Shown: positions 21,424 through 33,814 of the stretch, one piece after another
How positions within the stretch are numbered: the stretch's first letter is position 1
Layout: the number at the start of each line of letters is the position of its first letter
Origin: Orobanche coerulescens
Taxonomy: Eukaryota; Streptophyta; Magnoliopsida; Lamiales; Orobanchaceae
Assembly: GCA_033398695.1 (NCBI GenBank)
Contig: CM065811.1
Coordinates: 77,343,001 to 77,407,000, forward strand
Direction: 5' to 3'
Length of the DNA: 64,000 nucleotides
Notes under the pieces: generated by a model
The model's input: the letters and a program-made list of their open reading frames with translations, nothing else
What the model was told of the DNA's origin: nothing
Database searches by the model: none
Translations under genes and position numbers: made by a program

Positions 21424-21543
21424 TAAGATTATGGATATCTTGGCCATTGGGTTAAAATAGGATATGTATTTTGAGGTAACCGGCCATGCATAACATCATG
21501 TACTGCCTACGTCTTCGTGCGAGCAGTGGTTGTAAGTTTCCTA

Positions 21544-23581
21544 TGTTAGGAGTATTCCCTCGAATACCACTCGGGGGATATTTTGAGTGAGTGCAATGTA
21601 CTTATTATTATGTAATTCATTATCAGAAGGCAATTGTATGTTTCTTTATTTACTGGTAGTTACTGGCATTCATTCGTATATATATATATATATATATAGA
21701 AACTAGTCCGTGTATTTGAGAGCAAACCATTACACTCCTTATTGGATAAGGGGATTGGCACTGAAAAGGTTTATGGCTCAAATACTTAATCGTTCGCAAG
21801 TCGATGAAACATGACCCGACGTTATATTTATGTGAAGACTTCTATGACGTGCTCTTTGACTTGGAGAGTGCCTGTCGAACACTAATAGTTAGTGGGAGCA
21901 CACGTTATAGGTATGCTAATGAGATTAGTATACTCGAACCGACTCACCCTCGATTTGTCACACGGATTTCTCTCCAGGATAGTCTTTACGGAATCGAAAG
22001 GTTGTGATAGGTATTCATAAACCTTCGACTTTGAGGATTTAGTAGGGATGTGCTTGTGACGTTAAGATTTTTATTAGAGTAGTTCGACCCAGAAAACCGG
22101 AAGGTGGGGGTCAACCTCAACGTGCATCTCGACTGGCAAGTAGCAGGTTCTACTGAATACCAAGATAGGATTCTTTCTCCCATAAGTGAATGGGTTATAT
22201 GTCCTATGCGGTTATTGGCAGATGAGATCATAAGTCTTTGGCTAAAGCATTAGAGCTAGTTGTATTAGATACACGAGTGCTCGATGATCTCGATTTGCAT
22301 TAATGCATGCATAGCATCAAGTACAGATAGGGTTTGACTGACCGTGACCCTATAACTTGATCGGGACATTTGAAAGAAGGGTTTATACGTATACTGGTAT
22401 TGACGACAGAAAGGTTTTTGAATGATCCCCATCATTCGTTCTCAGTTAGGGTACAGTGTAGGCCGCCAGGCTGGCTACGTGGTGCTACTACTCTTTGGTT
22501 CCTCCCATTGCTAACTGAGACGGACCTACCGAGTCGCGCAATAGGATTGACGATGGAATGAATCGAGCTTATTCTCTCTTTATGAATATTAGATATTGGA
22601 TATCTAATTTATTAGACATTGGATGTCTAATTAATTTTGGGACATTGCATGTCTAAATGAATTTATTGGATAAATTAATTTACGGCCTAGTGAGTTAAAT
22701 AAATTACTAGGTTATTAATTTGATTCACATATATAATTATTTCTTAGAGAAATAAATTATATATTATATTTGATATAATCAATTAATTGGATTAATTGAT
22801 TGATATAAATACATCGAGACTGAATGGAGTTTATCGGATTGGACTCAAAGGAGTCTGAAATCAACCGAACTCCCTAAACTTTCAACATCCCCCCCCCCAA
22901 CACCTTGACAAGATGACTTTTCTTCCACCTTGCATGGTGGAAGACTTTTGAATTTATATCAAAAGACATCTCATGAGGTGAATTCAATAAACATGAGATA
23001 TTTATTATTAAGGGGATAACTTTGTCTTGTGAATGATTTGATGAATCATTGTAAGACTAGAATAAAAGTCTTCTCTCCTCATTCTCATGGTAATGATATG
23101 GTTCATTCATTTTGAAAGGAAGAGAGAGAAACTTTGTGAGTTGTCTTCATCTTCATCATCTTCGCCATAACTATCTTGATATTTTATTAGAGAAAATTGT
23201 GAGAAAAATATTAAGAGATAGTGAGTTATACACTTAGAGTGTTTTAATCACATTTGATAGCTTCATCATCCGATTCTAGCAGTATCCTTGGAGGTTAATT
23301 GGGTGGTTGTCGTTCCGATCGTTTCTCCGGCGCGTAGCAAGTAGAGACGCGGTGATTTCGGTGTTGGATCATTCAAGAGCTTATTGCGGATTGGATTTGC
23401 AAGGGACAACATCTTCTCACCATTTAATCAACGGAATACGAGGGTATGATTTTGTATCTCACTTCATTTCGTTTTATATTCGTATATACGTAGCTTGATC
23501 GATCCTCTTTAGGGATTCAGATCGAGTTAGATTCGTATATTGCTTCCGCTGCACCTTCGTTATAGGCACCGAATTCCAACA
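21544..23581 (+). repeat. 5' LTR of the nested Copia element
   Basis: A 2038-bp LTR, TGTTAGG...CCAACA. It contains an (AT)n run near 21678-21699, a run of about ten C at 22889-22898 and a U5 with GATCGATCCTCTTTAGGGATTCAG. It has no CpG-palindrome array, unlike the other LTRs here. The U5 end resembles the minus-strand LTR at 63892-64000. Small reading frames inside it are not genes. Confidence 0.92.
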
Positions 23582-23582
23582 G

Positions 23583-23594
23583 TGGTATCGGAGC
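23583..23594 (+). other. Primer-binding site of the Copia element
   Basis: TGGTATCGGAGC begins two bases after the LTR end and matches the initiator tRNA-Met complement with one mismatch. Confidence 0.9.
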
Positions 23595-25117
23595 GAGGTC
23601 TAGCGATCGTATATACGATTTTAAGCATTTGGAATGCTTGGTTATTTTTTATGATTTAGAATCATAATTGTTTTAATTGTTAATATTTAATTATTCATCT
23701 AAAAATTATTTTTCATGATTTTATGTTACAATATAAATCTATTTTTCTTTTAAAAAACTGATTTAATTGTGTAATATAAAAAATTAGAAAAATATTATTT
23801 TCGGATTCGGGATGAAAATACGAGCCGGAAAAATGGCGGACAGCGGCTCGAAATTCCAGGGCTGAGCGGCCAGGTGAAATTTCTTGGGCATCCCCAAGCC
23901 GCGAGCTTGGCCCGGACCTTGTGTTTTTGGCTCCGTTTTTTATATTTCGTTCGGTAAATTAATTTCCCTCAAATTAAATTGGATTTAATTTGACTAAAAT
24001 ATAATTATGGTAATTTTATTTTTAAGGGAATTAATTTAATGATATATTTATTTTTGTCTGGAACAAATTTTAATTAACGGTAATGTGAATTAATTGGATT
24101 AATTCTAAAAGTTGGATTAATTTTTGTTGATAAGATCAATATTTAGATTAATCAGTATTGTCATTTATTTTAATGTAATGATTGCATTATTTTTTGAATG
24201 GTGATGTAGCTCGTGGACCAAGTTTTTGAATCGGTTTTCGATTGGGTTGTAAAGACCGTTTTTGAGCCTATTTATTTACTAGAAATATTTGTATCTAGGA
24301 TACAATTTTTCAATGTAAAATTGATATGTAATGACGAAGATCGGAGGAAGATCCGTTCGAGAAGACGAAGATTCGAGACTGAAGACTTGTAATTAGATTA
24401 CGATGTTTTTGTTCTAGGAACGGTCCATGAACTACATGTTGGTAGCAACGGGGTTGTGAATGTTTTATTCATATGGTATGAATGCTACAAACGCGCTTAA
24501 ATTAATTAATGTGCAAAGTGTAACATTAATCGCGAAAATTCTCCCATGGCAAATTATTAAGTTTAAAAGGTTTCAAGGTTTTTCTTCCCTCCATCGAGCT
24601 TTCGGAAAATTGAAATCCAAACCGGATGTGCTATGCTTCCGAGTTATCGGGGTAGTCGTTCGGGGAGGATCGATAAATTACCGAGAGCGCATTGGATGCT
24701 TTCGGTTGGAGCAAATCTTATCCCTAGAAACCTGTTCGGTTGCCGGATAAGATTCAATTGTGAAACTGATTTGCGTCGATGGTATAAACTTAACTTGTTC
24801 ATGAACCATAGAAACCGTATAGGTTGAGGGGAATGAACAAGGGGGAAAAAGAAGATCGAATCATCCATTAGATGGGTTGGTGTTGGACACTACTTTATGA
24901 AAATTAATAGACTAAAAACCTGTTCGGTTGCCCTCTATTAAAATTTATAAAGAACTCGATCACCACTATGAAGTAATGCGAATAATACTTCGGTATTTCA
25001 CATGAGAGTGTATTATTCCGATAAAAATAGTGGGAGCTGGGTTAAATGAATAGAAAAGACCTTAATTCTATATTCAGATCATAACTGAACGAGTCACTAT
25101 TAAATCTGTCGTTCTTA
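23595..25117 (+). other. Copia 5' leader, no gene seen
   Basis: About 1.5 kb between primer site and gag is AT-rich apart from a GC-rich patch at 23815-23930. Reading frames such as 24460-24750 show no family features. Confidence 0.6.
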
Positions 25118-25141
25118 ATGCAGACAAACTCAACTCTCAAT

Positions 25142-26322
25142 ATGAAAATGAACCCACTTGCTATACTACTCGAAAAGAACACCTTAATAGGCCCTAACTT
25201 TGTGGACTGGCTCTGCAACCTGATGATTGTCCTCAGTATAGAGGCACTGGGATACGTCTTGGAGACGGACATTCCGGCGCCTCCAGTGCGAACTAAAGCC
25301 AATCAGGAAGAAATTGAAAAACACAAAAAGTGGGTTAATGATGATATAAAAGTACGTGCTTATATGATGGATTTTATATCTAATGAGCTTCAGAGAGCTC
25401 ATGAGAAAATGACTTCTGCTAGGCAGATTTTATCTCACTTAACCGAGCTTTATGTTGAGCACAGTCAAATTGCTAGATATGAGATATCCAAGCAACTGTT
25501 CGGTGCAAGAGTAAAGGAATGTGAGAATGTTGGGGACCACGTCCTCAAAATGATATCTATGATCGAGATATTGGAGGCTCTTGATTTTAAGATGGATACT
25601 TCTCTTCAAACTGACCTTATCCTATAGTATATTCCTGATTCATTCTCATAGTTTGTTATGAATTTCAACTGCAACAAGATTGCTTGCAACTTAGCAGGGT
25701 TGATGAAAAAACTGGTGACCGCTCAGTCTCAGATGAAGACTCCACGGATGAAGGAGTCTGCCTTTGTGATTTCTTCTGGACCTCGGAGGTCTAAGAATAA
25801 GAAGAAAAAGACCAAGAAGCAGACGGCACCACAAATCAAGGACCTTAAGGGTAAGGACAAGGCCCCGATGGTTCCCACGAGCAAGAAGAAGAAGGACGCA
25901 TGTATCAAATGTGGTGACCTGGGCCACTGGGCTAGAGACTGTCCGATTCTTCATGGCACTTCAGGTACAGAACTTTTAGTTTTGGAAACATATTGTTCTG
26001 CTACTGTATTTTCTACTTTTTGGATACTGGATTCAGGTGCTAGTTCTCACATTTGTACAGTGAATCAGGATATGCAACAAAGTAGAAAGCTTGGAGCTGG
26101 GGAAGTGATAATTATTATCGGAAGTGGGCATAGTGTCGAAGCAACTAACATAGTATCACTTCTTTTAGGTTTAGAATCCGGATTTGTTTTCACATTAGAT
26201 GATGTTCTTGTTTTGCCCAGGGGGCATAAAAACATTGTATCCATTCCGGTCATGGATCGGAAAGGCGCTTTTCATTTTTCATTGGTGATGGTTCCTGCAA
26301 AATTTATTTTAGAAACAAACTA
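25142..26322 (+). pseudogene. gag-pro: Copia Gag and protease, frame broken by stops
   Basis: The likely start is the ATG at 25142 (MKMNPLAILLEKN). The N-terminal part is a Copia gag domain (FVDWLCNLMIVLS, then an ISNELQRAHEKM-type helical region). After stops at 25625-25627 and about 25649, the same frame continues through a Lys-rich linker to the zinc knuckle CIKCGDLGHWARDC (CX2CX4HX4C). It then reaches the protease motif WILDSGASSHIC, whose Asp is the catalytic residue. The first stop (CTA-TAG) sits where a Gln codon is expected, consistent with CAG-to-TAG. The frame ends at 26322 and integrase lies in another frame, so no complete polyprotein can be made. Confidence 0.85.
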
Positions 26323-27469
26323 GTGGGCACTGCTACATTGTTGAATGGATTGTATCATCTAAACTTAAGTAACAAAGTCGTTGTGAATACTATGACTAGG
26401 AAGCATGGTAGGGATGAAACTAATCAAGTTTGGAAATGGCATCTTAGACTTGGTCATGTTGGTCAAACCAAGGTTTACAAAATGGAAAAGGATAGACTTA
26501 TGGGTCCATTGGGATCGGATCCCTTTCCAACTTGTGAATCTTGCCTTACAGGCAAAATGACTAAGTCCCCCTTCACAGAGACTTTTGAAAGAGCAGCTGA
26601 TAAACTTGGATTAATCCATACTGACGTATGTGGTGCTTTGGAAGTAGCACGTGATGGATATATGTATATGATACGTGATGGATATCAGTATCTCCTTGGA
26701 GAAATTCCAGGAATTTAAGGCCCTAGTCGAAAAACAAACTGGTAATCATATCAAAACACTTTGGTCGGACCGAGGTGGAGAGTATATGAGAACTGAGTTT
26801 GACGAGTTCCTAAAGGAGCATGGAAGAATGTCACAACTTACACCTCCAGGAACTCCTCAGTTAAATGGTATGTCGGAAAGAAGGAACCGAACCTTGTTGG
26901 ACATGGTCCATTCCATGCTTAGCTACACCGACTTACCGATTTACCTGTGGGGTTATGCGCTCTTGACTGCTGTTTATATCTTGAACATATGTCCTTCCAA
27001 ATCCATTCCTAAAACTCCACATGAGATGTGGGAGGGCTGGAAACCAAGTCTTAATCACATTAGGATTTGGGGATCTCCCGCCGATGTTAAGAAGAGTAAG
27101 GTGGAGAAATTGGAAGCTAGGTCCGTGAAGGGACATTTCATTGGATTCCCATCTGGGATGATGGGTTATATATTCTACATGCCCGAAGATCGAAAGATCA
27201 TTTTTGCTTTGCAAGCACACTTCCTGGAAGATGAGTTCATTCAGGAAGGTCGAGCAGGTAGAAGTATTTCTTTGGAAAAATACAATGAAACTCCTCAGGA
27301 GACACCTGTACAAAAAATTGGAACCGAACTTTCTAAAACACAAGTACAACCACTTCGTAGGTCTAGTAGGGTATCTCATTTACCTGAGAGGTATGGTTTT
27401 ATGCACTTGAGGAGCTGGGTCACCACGTGGTTCCAGGTGATAATTAAGAGACCGGCCCGCAACTTATGA
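26323..27469 (+). pseudogene. int: Copia integrase, internally deleted
   Basis: The GAG-pre-integrase/zinc-binding region is visible (WKWHLRLGHVGQTKV followed by CESCLTGK), giving the H-H-C-C set. The first catalytic Asp is probably in LIHTDVCG. Sequence is then lost around 26650-26700, with a frameshift. The second frame (26675-27469) shows the second catalytic Asp in LWSDRGGEYM and the Glu region NGMSERRNRTLLDMV, then the C-terminal KGHFIGFPSG segment. The segment between the first Asp and KFQEFK is much shorter than in intact Copia integrases. Function is therefore lost. Confidence 0.85.
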
Positions 27470-27499
27470 CCTAGCAATGGTGGATGTAGACTCCGTGAA

Positions 27500-28616
27500 A
27501 TGGACTGTAGCAGGCTTCACGTAGTTGGGACCTTCGTTTTTGACGAAACAGTCAAAGAATTTGACTTCGTGCAAAATAAAGAGGAACCTTGTGTATACAA
27601 GAAGGTTAGTGGGAGCAAGATCGCATTCTTAGTACTATATATAGATGACATTCTACTAACAAGAAATGATGTGGGAATGCTTAGTTTTGTGAAAGCTTGG
27701 CTTTCGAGTAAGTTCTCCATGAAAAACTTGGGAGAAGAAACCTATATTCTTGGAATTCGACTCTACTGGGTAGAGAGAAGAGAATGGTAGGTCTTTCCCA
27801 AGCCCTTTATGTAGATAAAATCTTAAAGCGATTTAAGATGGATTATTCTAAAATAGGGTTCCTACCGATGTGACATGGAATAAAACTCACATTGAAGATG
27901 TGTCCTCATAGTGAGGAATAATGACAGGAAATGAGTAATATTCCATATGCTTCGGCAGTGGGTAGCCTTATATATGCTTTATTGTGTACGAGACCTCACA
28001 TTGCGCATGCTGGGAGCGTGGTAAGTAGGTTTCAGGCTAGCCCAGGTAGGGAACATTAGACCGCCGTAAAGAACATTCTCAAGTACTTTAGCAGGACTAA
28101 AGATATGGTTCTTAAATATGGTGGTGGAGAACTGAATGATGGGCTTCGCTGATTCAGACTTCCAAGTATAGAAAGGCGACTCTATGTCTACTTCTAGCTA
28201 AATTTTACTCTTAATGGAGGATCAGTATCTTGGCATAGTGCCAAGCATAGCGCGACTGCTGATTCCACCAGTTAGTCCGAGTATCAAGCAGCCTCGGACG
28301 CCTCCAAAGGAAAGGTTTTAGATTAAGAAGTTACTGGTTGAACTTCATAGTGACACCATGTGATACGCTGCCTGTTTTTCGTTTTATGCGATAATAATGG
28401 AGCTATAGCACAGGCCTAGGAGCCGATGTTTCACAAAGGTACTAAACACATTGAGAGGAAGTATAATCTCATGAGAGAATTTGTTCGCAAGGGATACATT
28501 ATGCTGCATAGAGTAGACTCAGCCGACAACGTTGCTGATCCACTGTCCAAGCCACTTTCTTAGATTAGCTTGGAGCGTCATCTAGAGAACATGGGTATTA
28601 GATACCATAGTGTGTG
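27500..28616 (+). pseudogene. rt-rh: Copia reverse transcriptase/RNase H, N-terminal RT missing
   Basis: The reading resumes at the QASRSW motif just before 27540, so most of the RT fingers and palm is deleted between about 27450 and 27510. The catalytic YIDDILL box (the Copia YVDD box) is at about 27640. After it come RNase H fragments in changing frames: CTRPHIAHA, SEYQAA-type, and near the end LMREFVRKGYIM and NVADPLSKPLS, which closes RNase H at about 28563. More than ten stops are present. The end lies 22 bp before the 3' LTR. Confidence 0.85.
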
Positions 28617-28650
28617 ACATTGAGTGCAATGGGAGATTGTTAGGAGTATG

Positions 28651-29979
28651 TGTTAGGCGTATTTTTATACGCTTATTTATCATTATTTTGTAGTGTTTTG
28701 ATGAGTGAAATGGTCTAAATGAGCTTTTAATGCCTTAATTTTGTATGATTGACAGGAAATTGAAGTCCGGAAGCTAAAACGAGGCAAAACGGGCGAAAAC
28801 GGCAAAACTGGACTCTGAGCCGCGGCACAAGGAAGTTGAGCCGCGGCACAGGAAGACACCAGCCGAAGGGCAGAGTATCCTGTACTCTGTGCCGCGGCAC
28901 AGCCCAGGTGAGCCGCGGCACAGAAGAATTAATTAACGCCCAGGTATTCAGCAGAAGGCGATGTGCCGCGGCACAGGTTTAGTGAGCCGCGGCACACTTG
29001 GCGGGTTTCGTAGGTCTGCGCGGATTTTGAGTCATTTGAAGCTTGATTTCGACTAATACGGACGCGATTTGTGGATGTGCTGAGCTATAAATAGGGTTTA
29101 AGACCCTAATTAAATCATCTTGGAATCATTGGATCTAAAACCTTGGAGAGCTTAAGCTTGGAGACGGCAGAAGAGGAAGGAAGCAGAAGAATTCAAGGGC
29201 AGAAGGCGGAAGCTGAAGAACGGAGGAATCCGAGCTTCATCTGCGTTTGAATTTTATGCTTTCGTTTATTTATTCTGTATTTTCAGTTTTTAGTATGTCA
29301 GGATAAAGCCCTAATCTAGGGTTTTGATGAAACCTTTGTTTTGACGAATTGATTGAGATTATCCAATTTATTACCTTTTTATTGAGTTTTCCCAATTATG
29401 TTTAATGCTTGCAATTATCTGGCCAATAGTTGTATTGATTTAATTATTCACTTCGAATCGGGAGAGGAGATTTGGTGAGGAACTATTGGTGAGGGCCGTT
29501 TTATTCTGTGAGATAGGAATATACTCATAGGAACTACGTGGCCTTTAGTAGATTTCATGCTTTTTGCCTATCGACGAATTAATTCACCTAGGGATAGAGT
29601 GCGTTAGTCGCCGTTAGATAAATCTATTGACCTCGGGAGAGGCGGTAGAATATATTAGCAATCTCCGCCTTCAATAAATTGGGAAAATTATTTATTACGG
29701 ATAATTGAGAGTAAACTCGGATAAACTAAGGTGGATTCAGAACCCTAGACTTATTCATCATTTGATTTCTTTTATCCAAGATATTGTTTTCTACTGCTTA
29801 GTCTTTTATTAATTCTTTTAGTTATTAATCGCAAAACCCAAAATTCGATTGTTCAGATAAAATTGGAATACGAAAAAATCGGTAGTTAGAGATTCAATCC
29901 TCGTGGGAACGATACTCTACTTATCACTTTATTACTTGTAAACGATGACGTGCACTTGTGTGTAGGAAATATCGCAACA
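28651..29979 (+). repeat. 5' LTR of the Athila-like element
   Basis: U3 carries five to six GAGCCGCGGCAC/GTGCCGCGGCAC palindromes (28817-28995). The TATA box CTATAAATAGG is at 29085-29095, and the end is ATATCGCAACA. Comparison with the 3' LTR shows few substitutions, but several small indels fall in and near the palindrome array (28867-28905 against 36708-36745) and at 29030-29055. Confidence 0.93.
28817..28995. repeat. CCGCGG palindrome array in the Athila-like 5' LTR
   Basis: Units (GAGCCGCGGCAC or GTGCCGCGGCAC) occur in pairs about 20-30 bp apart (28817, 28839, 28888, 28911, 28961, 28984). The same word occurs in the unrelated solo LTR at 13647-13975 and in this element's interior at 32905-33124. 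Confidence 0.9.
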
Positions 29980-29985
29980 AGTTTT

Positions 29986-30007
29986 TGGTGCCGTTGCCGG
30001 GGATTGA
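29986..30007 (+). other. Primer-binding site, tRNA-Asp
   Basis: TGGTGCCGTTGCCGGGGATT matches the complement of the plant tRNA-Asp(GUC) 3' end (TGGCGCCGTTGCCGGGGAT...) with one difference. It begins six bases after the LTR. tRNA-Asp priming is typical of the Athila/Tat group. Confidence 0.85.
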
Positions 30008-30128
30008 AATTTTCTAATATCGATTTAAGTATTTCCAATCTTAATTTGAACATTTTATTTTTATTTTTATTTTTGTGTATTTAATTTCGTTTATTTGTTT
30101 TTTCCTTTCAGGACCTTTCGTGTAGTGC

Positions 30129-32687
30129 ATGAGAAGACTCGGTAACGAAGGCCTACTACCTTTGGACACCGAGCTCGAGCGCACTCTAAGAAGGAACAAA
30201 AAGGAGAAAAGAGAGTTGCAGACGACGGTCAACATGGCCGAGAATATCGAAATTCAAGGAGGAGACAACCAAGTGCGGCAAGTTCAACCGGAACTAGCTC
30301 TTCGAGATTATGCCATGCCGCAGGTCAACGCTAATTTTTCGGGAATTCGGCGTCCCACTATCCAAGCTAATAATTTTGAGATCAAGCCCGCCATTATTCA
30401 GATGGTGCAGGCGAGCCCATTATGTGGACTGCCGAAGGACGACCCGAATGCCCATATTGCTTCTTTCCTTGAGATATGCGACACGTTCAAGACTAATGGC
30501 GTCACCGACGATGCCATCCGATTGAGGCTTTTCCCTTTCTCTTTGAGGGATAAAGCAAAGTTTTGGTTAAATTCCTTACCGCCGGGGTCGATTACAACAT
30601 GGGAGAGGTTAGCGCAAGCCTTCCTTGCCAAATTTTTCCCACCAGCTAAGACGGCGAGGTTGAGAAACGAAATAACCACTTTTGCCCAGTACGATATGGA
30701 ATCGCTCCACGAGGCGTGGGAGCGATATAAAGAATTGCTACGAAGATGCCCTCATCACGGCATTCCTGATTGGCTTCAGCTTCATACGTTCTATAATGGT
30801 TTGAGTGCTTCTACACGCACTCTCGTAGATGCGGCCTCGGGTGGGACCTTCATGGGAAAATCTATGGCCGAGGCACACGTGCTTTTGGAAGATATTGCCG
30901 AAAACGCATACCAATGGCCATCAGAAAGATTGACACCGAAGAGAGTCATGGAAGTTTCAAGCAATGACCCGATTTCCACTCTGTCAGCTCAAGTCGCCGC
31001 GTTGACACAATAGCTCCAGGCATTTTCGCACGCACCAGCCCCCGTTACCATAGAGACATGCAATTGGTGTAATGGATCACACCCGAGCGCGGAATGTCAA
31101 GTTGGAAATCCGTTCGAGCAAAATCAGATGGAGCAGTCTCAATTCGTAGGAAATGGGAATCGCCCGAATAACCCGTACTCCAACACTTATAATCCGGGGT
31201 GGCGCAATCATCCCAACTTTTCATGGAGAAACGGACAGAACTCACACCAGCCCCCGTTCGCCCAGAATCAACAGCAGCCCCCTTCCGCTCCCAAAGTGTC
31301 TCTCGAGGAAGCACTTGCAAAATTGGCGGCAAATACGAGTCAATTTATGACTCGTACGGAAGCTACATTACAAAATCATTCTGCTTCCATTCGGAATTTG
31401 GAGGTCCAGCTGGGCCAAATTGCTAATGTGTTGACAGCTCGTCCGGAGGGAGCATTGCCGAGTACCACAAAGACAAATCCTAGAGAGAGTCTAAACGCAA
31501 TTAGCTTGAGAAGCGGGAGAGAGTTGCTGGATCAGCCCGAGCGGGGTAAAGAGAAGAAGGTGATTGAGGAAGAGATGGATTTAAAGCCAGAGGAGTTGAA
31601 GGATTTGAAGCCGGATAACTCGAAGACATGTGTTCCCCCCGTTCCGTTTCCACAGAGAATACAGCAAAGAAGGGCGGACAAACAATTTTCTAAGTTCCTT
31701 GATGTGTTCAAAAAGCTTCACATAAATATTCCATTCGCCGACGCATTGGAACAGATGCCGAGTTATGTCAAGTTCATGAAAGAGATATTATCGAAGAAGA
31801 GAAAGCTTGAGGAGTTTGAAACGGTCACCTTGACAGAGGAGTGCAGTGCTATTCTTCAAAAGAAGCTCCCACCTAAATTGAAAGATCCGGGAAGCTTCAA
31901 CATACCGTGCACCATGGGGAATCTCTCATTTAATAAGGCACTATGCGATCTTGGTGCTAGTATCAACCTCATGCCTCTGTCGATTTTCAAAAAGCTGAAT
32001 ATTGGGGAAGCCAAGCCAACAACAGTCTCCTTACAATTGGCGGATCGATCGATAAAGTATCCGAGGGGAGTGATCGAGGATGTATTAGTTAAGGTTGACA
32101 AGTTCATATTTCCGGCCGATTTCATCGTACTAGACATGGAGGAAGATGAAAATATTCCAATCATCTTGGGACAACCATTTCTAGCGACGGGCTGAACCCT
32201 TATAGACGTGGAAAAGGGGGAGTTAACTCTGAGGGTCCAAGACGAGCAAGTTACTTTTCAAGTATTCAAATCGTTTCCATGTCCCGGAAGTGTTGCTAAA
32301 GGGTCACAAATTGAAAGTGTGGATGTTGTTGAAAGAGGAAAGCACCGAAAACATCGTCGGTGGGAAAATTCAGATTTTGTGTTAAATGGCCCAAGTCTTA
32401 AGAAGGATGTAGAACGAGTGGCATTCCTCGAACATGAGGAAAAATCTGCTGCAGTCTTGAGTGAGTTTGTGAATGAGGAGAGTGAGCCGAGAGCCAAGCG
32501 GACAATTAGTCATGGAGAAACCGGGTGTTTCGGGAAGTTATTCAAGTCGAAACCTTTTCGCAAACAACATTTAATGACCGAACCGAAAGTCGAACCTCTA
32601 ATGACCAATGGTCATAATTTTAGCAAAAATATGAACGGTTCGATGAACGGGGCGGAAACCAAAGGGAGTTTGCGAAAAGCGAACTAA
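30129..32687 (+). pseudogene. gag-pro: Athila-like Gag-protease, one frame with two nonsense mutations
   Basis: A single frame of about 852 codons is interrupted by TAG at 31011-31013 and TGA at 32193-32195. Gag shows the retrotransposon gag core (RLRLFPFSLRDKAKFWLNSLP, WERLAQAFLAKFFP). After the TAG comes a zinc knuckle CNWCNGSHPSAEC (CX2CX3HX4C). The protease has CDLGASINLMPLSIF and, near the end, IILGQPFLATG. The catalytic triad reads DLGA instead of DTGA or DSGA, as is common in this clade. Both stops fit single C-to-T changes (CAG in Leu-Thr-Gln-Gln-Leu; CGA before TLID). The remainder is clean, so inactivation is recent. No RT follows. Confidence 0.9.
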
Positions 32688-32730
32688 CGTTGTCCAATAG
32701 GTCCGGCTGAAGACTATAAACTTAGCGCTT

Positions 32731-32748
32731 CTCGGGAGGCAACCCGAG
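32731..32748 (+). other. Hairpin CTCGGG-AGGCAA-CCCGAG after the gag-pro stop
   Basis: A perfect six-base-pair inverted repeat around AGGCAA lies about 44 bp after the gag-pro stop, in the context GCGCTTCTCGGGAGGCAACC. I recall this segment as recurrent in Athila/Tat-type elements; its role (RNA structure, packaging or 3' processing) is not known to me. Confidence 0.6.
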
Positions 32749-32904
32749 TTCGTAGTTGTAGATTTTTGCATTTTTTTATTTTTCTTGTATTCGTGATTCC
32801 TATTTTTTATCATTTTTGTGCTTCAATTTGCTTCTGCCTCTCGTTTTTAACGTCTTTTTCTCAAAATTCTGTGCAGGAATGTCCCAGGGAAGAAACTAAA
32901 GTAT

Positions 32905-33124
32905 GAGCCGCGGCACAGGTATTGTGAGCCGCGGCACACATCAATCGCAAGGGGAGGCTAAACCAACTGTACCTTGTGCCGCGGTACGGCCTAAATGAGC
33001 CGCGGCACACTTGAGCAATGAGCCGCGGCAAACGTAATCTGTGCCGCGGCACACGACAAAACAAGAACACAGGTAATAGGGACTGTACCTTGTGCCGCGG
33101 CTCACTTTATCTGTGCCGCGGCAC
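32905..33124. repeat. Internal CCGCGG palindrome array ahead of the env-like ORF
   Basis: About eight units (GAGCCGCGGCAC, GTGCCGCGGCAC, GTGCCGCGGCTC) repeat the word used in this element's LTRs, but in internal sequence between gag-pro and the second ORF. A TATA-like CATATAAC follows at 33153-33160. Confidence 0.9.
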
Positions 33125-33152
33125 ACTATGCGGAATCCGAAAGGCCAGGTAG

Positions 33153-33160
33153 CATATAAC
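33153..33160 (+). promoter_or_regulatory. Putative internal TATA box for the env-like ORF
   Basis: CATATAAC lies about 30 bp after the last palindrome. It is followed by a CT-rich leader (CCTCCCTTCTCCTTCTCC) and then a splice-donor-like AAG|GTACGT at 33284. The order array, TATA, pyrimidine leader is that of the LTR promoters. The call is inference from arrangement. Confidence 0.4.
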
Positions 33161-33283
33161 ACGCATTCGGCCGGCATTATCAGGTACGCCTCCCTTCTCC
33201 TTCTCCTTCCCTCCCCAGCGCGCGACCGACCGACCAAGTTTCTCAAATTTTTTCCTGCGATTTTTCTTGCAATATTCAAAAAG

Positions 33284-33806
33284 GTACGTTTCAATCTTTA
33301 ATCTTGACTTGCTTATGGGTTATTATGGAAGTTGTTTATGCTTTGAATGAATGGAACATGCTTATTCTCCTTTAAAAGTTTTAGGATTGTTTAGAGAATA
33401 ACATGGTAGTTTCATCGAATTTTCTTGGTTAAATTGGAATGTAAATGAGTTGAATGTGCCGAGTTACTGATGATTGACTTATGTTTTGATTTTTGAGGGT
33501 TGAATCGAGCTAGAACTATGTTTATTCTTCAAGTAAACTTGTGCCCTCAAGGTGTCTGATAAATTGCCTAAATGAAAAATTTTCTTTGAAAAGGCAATCG
33601 TTTTGAATTTTCGTGCAACGTATATGTTTTGAATTTATAGCAAGCCCAACCCTTACATCCAGGTTACATGTTTAAGTCCAATTTCATCCTTCTCTCGCGT
33701 ATGAGTTATTTTCTTAAATTCGGAATTTCTGGCTGGACATCCTTAGCCGAGCATAGATCATTGTTATCACTTTTGCGTGAATAAACCCTCGTGTTTCACA
33801 TTTCAG
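33284..33806 (+). other. Putative intron upstream of the env-like ORF
   Basis: The donor AAG|GTACGT (33284) and the acceptor TTTCACATTTCAG (ending 33806) are good plant consensus sites. The 523-bp segment between them is AT-rich and non-coding. The exon after the acceptor begins eight bases before the ATG at 33815. Splicing would remove the ATGs in between. A 'spliced env-like message' has been proposed for Athila relatives; here it is predicted only. Confidence 0.4.
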
Positions 33807-33814
33807 GACTGATT

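Noticed and set aside
24460..24868. Reading frames in the Copia leader as extra genes
   Set aside because: They overlap on both strands, have no motif and lie between primer site and gag.
31011..31013. Programmed readthrough of the gag-pro TAG
   Set aside because: The context after the TAG (CTCCAG) does not fit the CARYYA readthrough signal, and a second stop lies in the same frame; point mutation is simpler.
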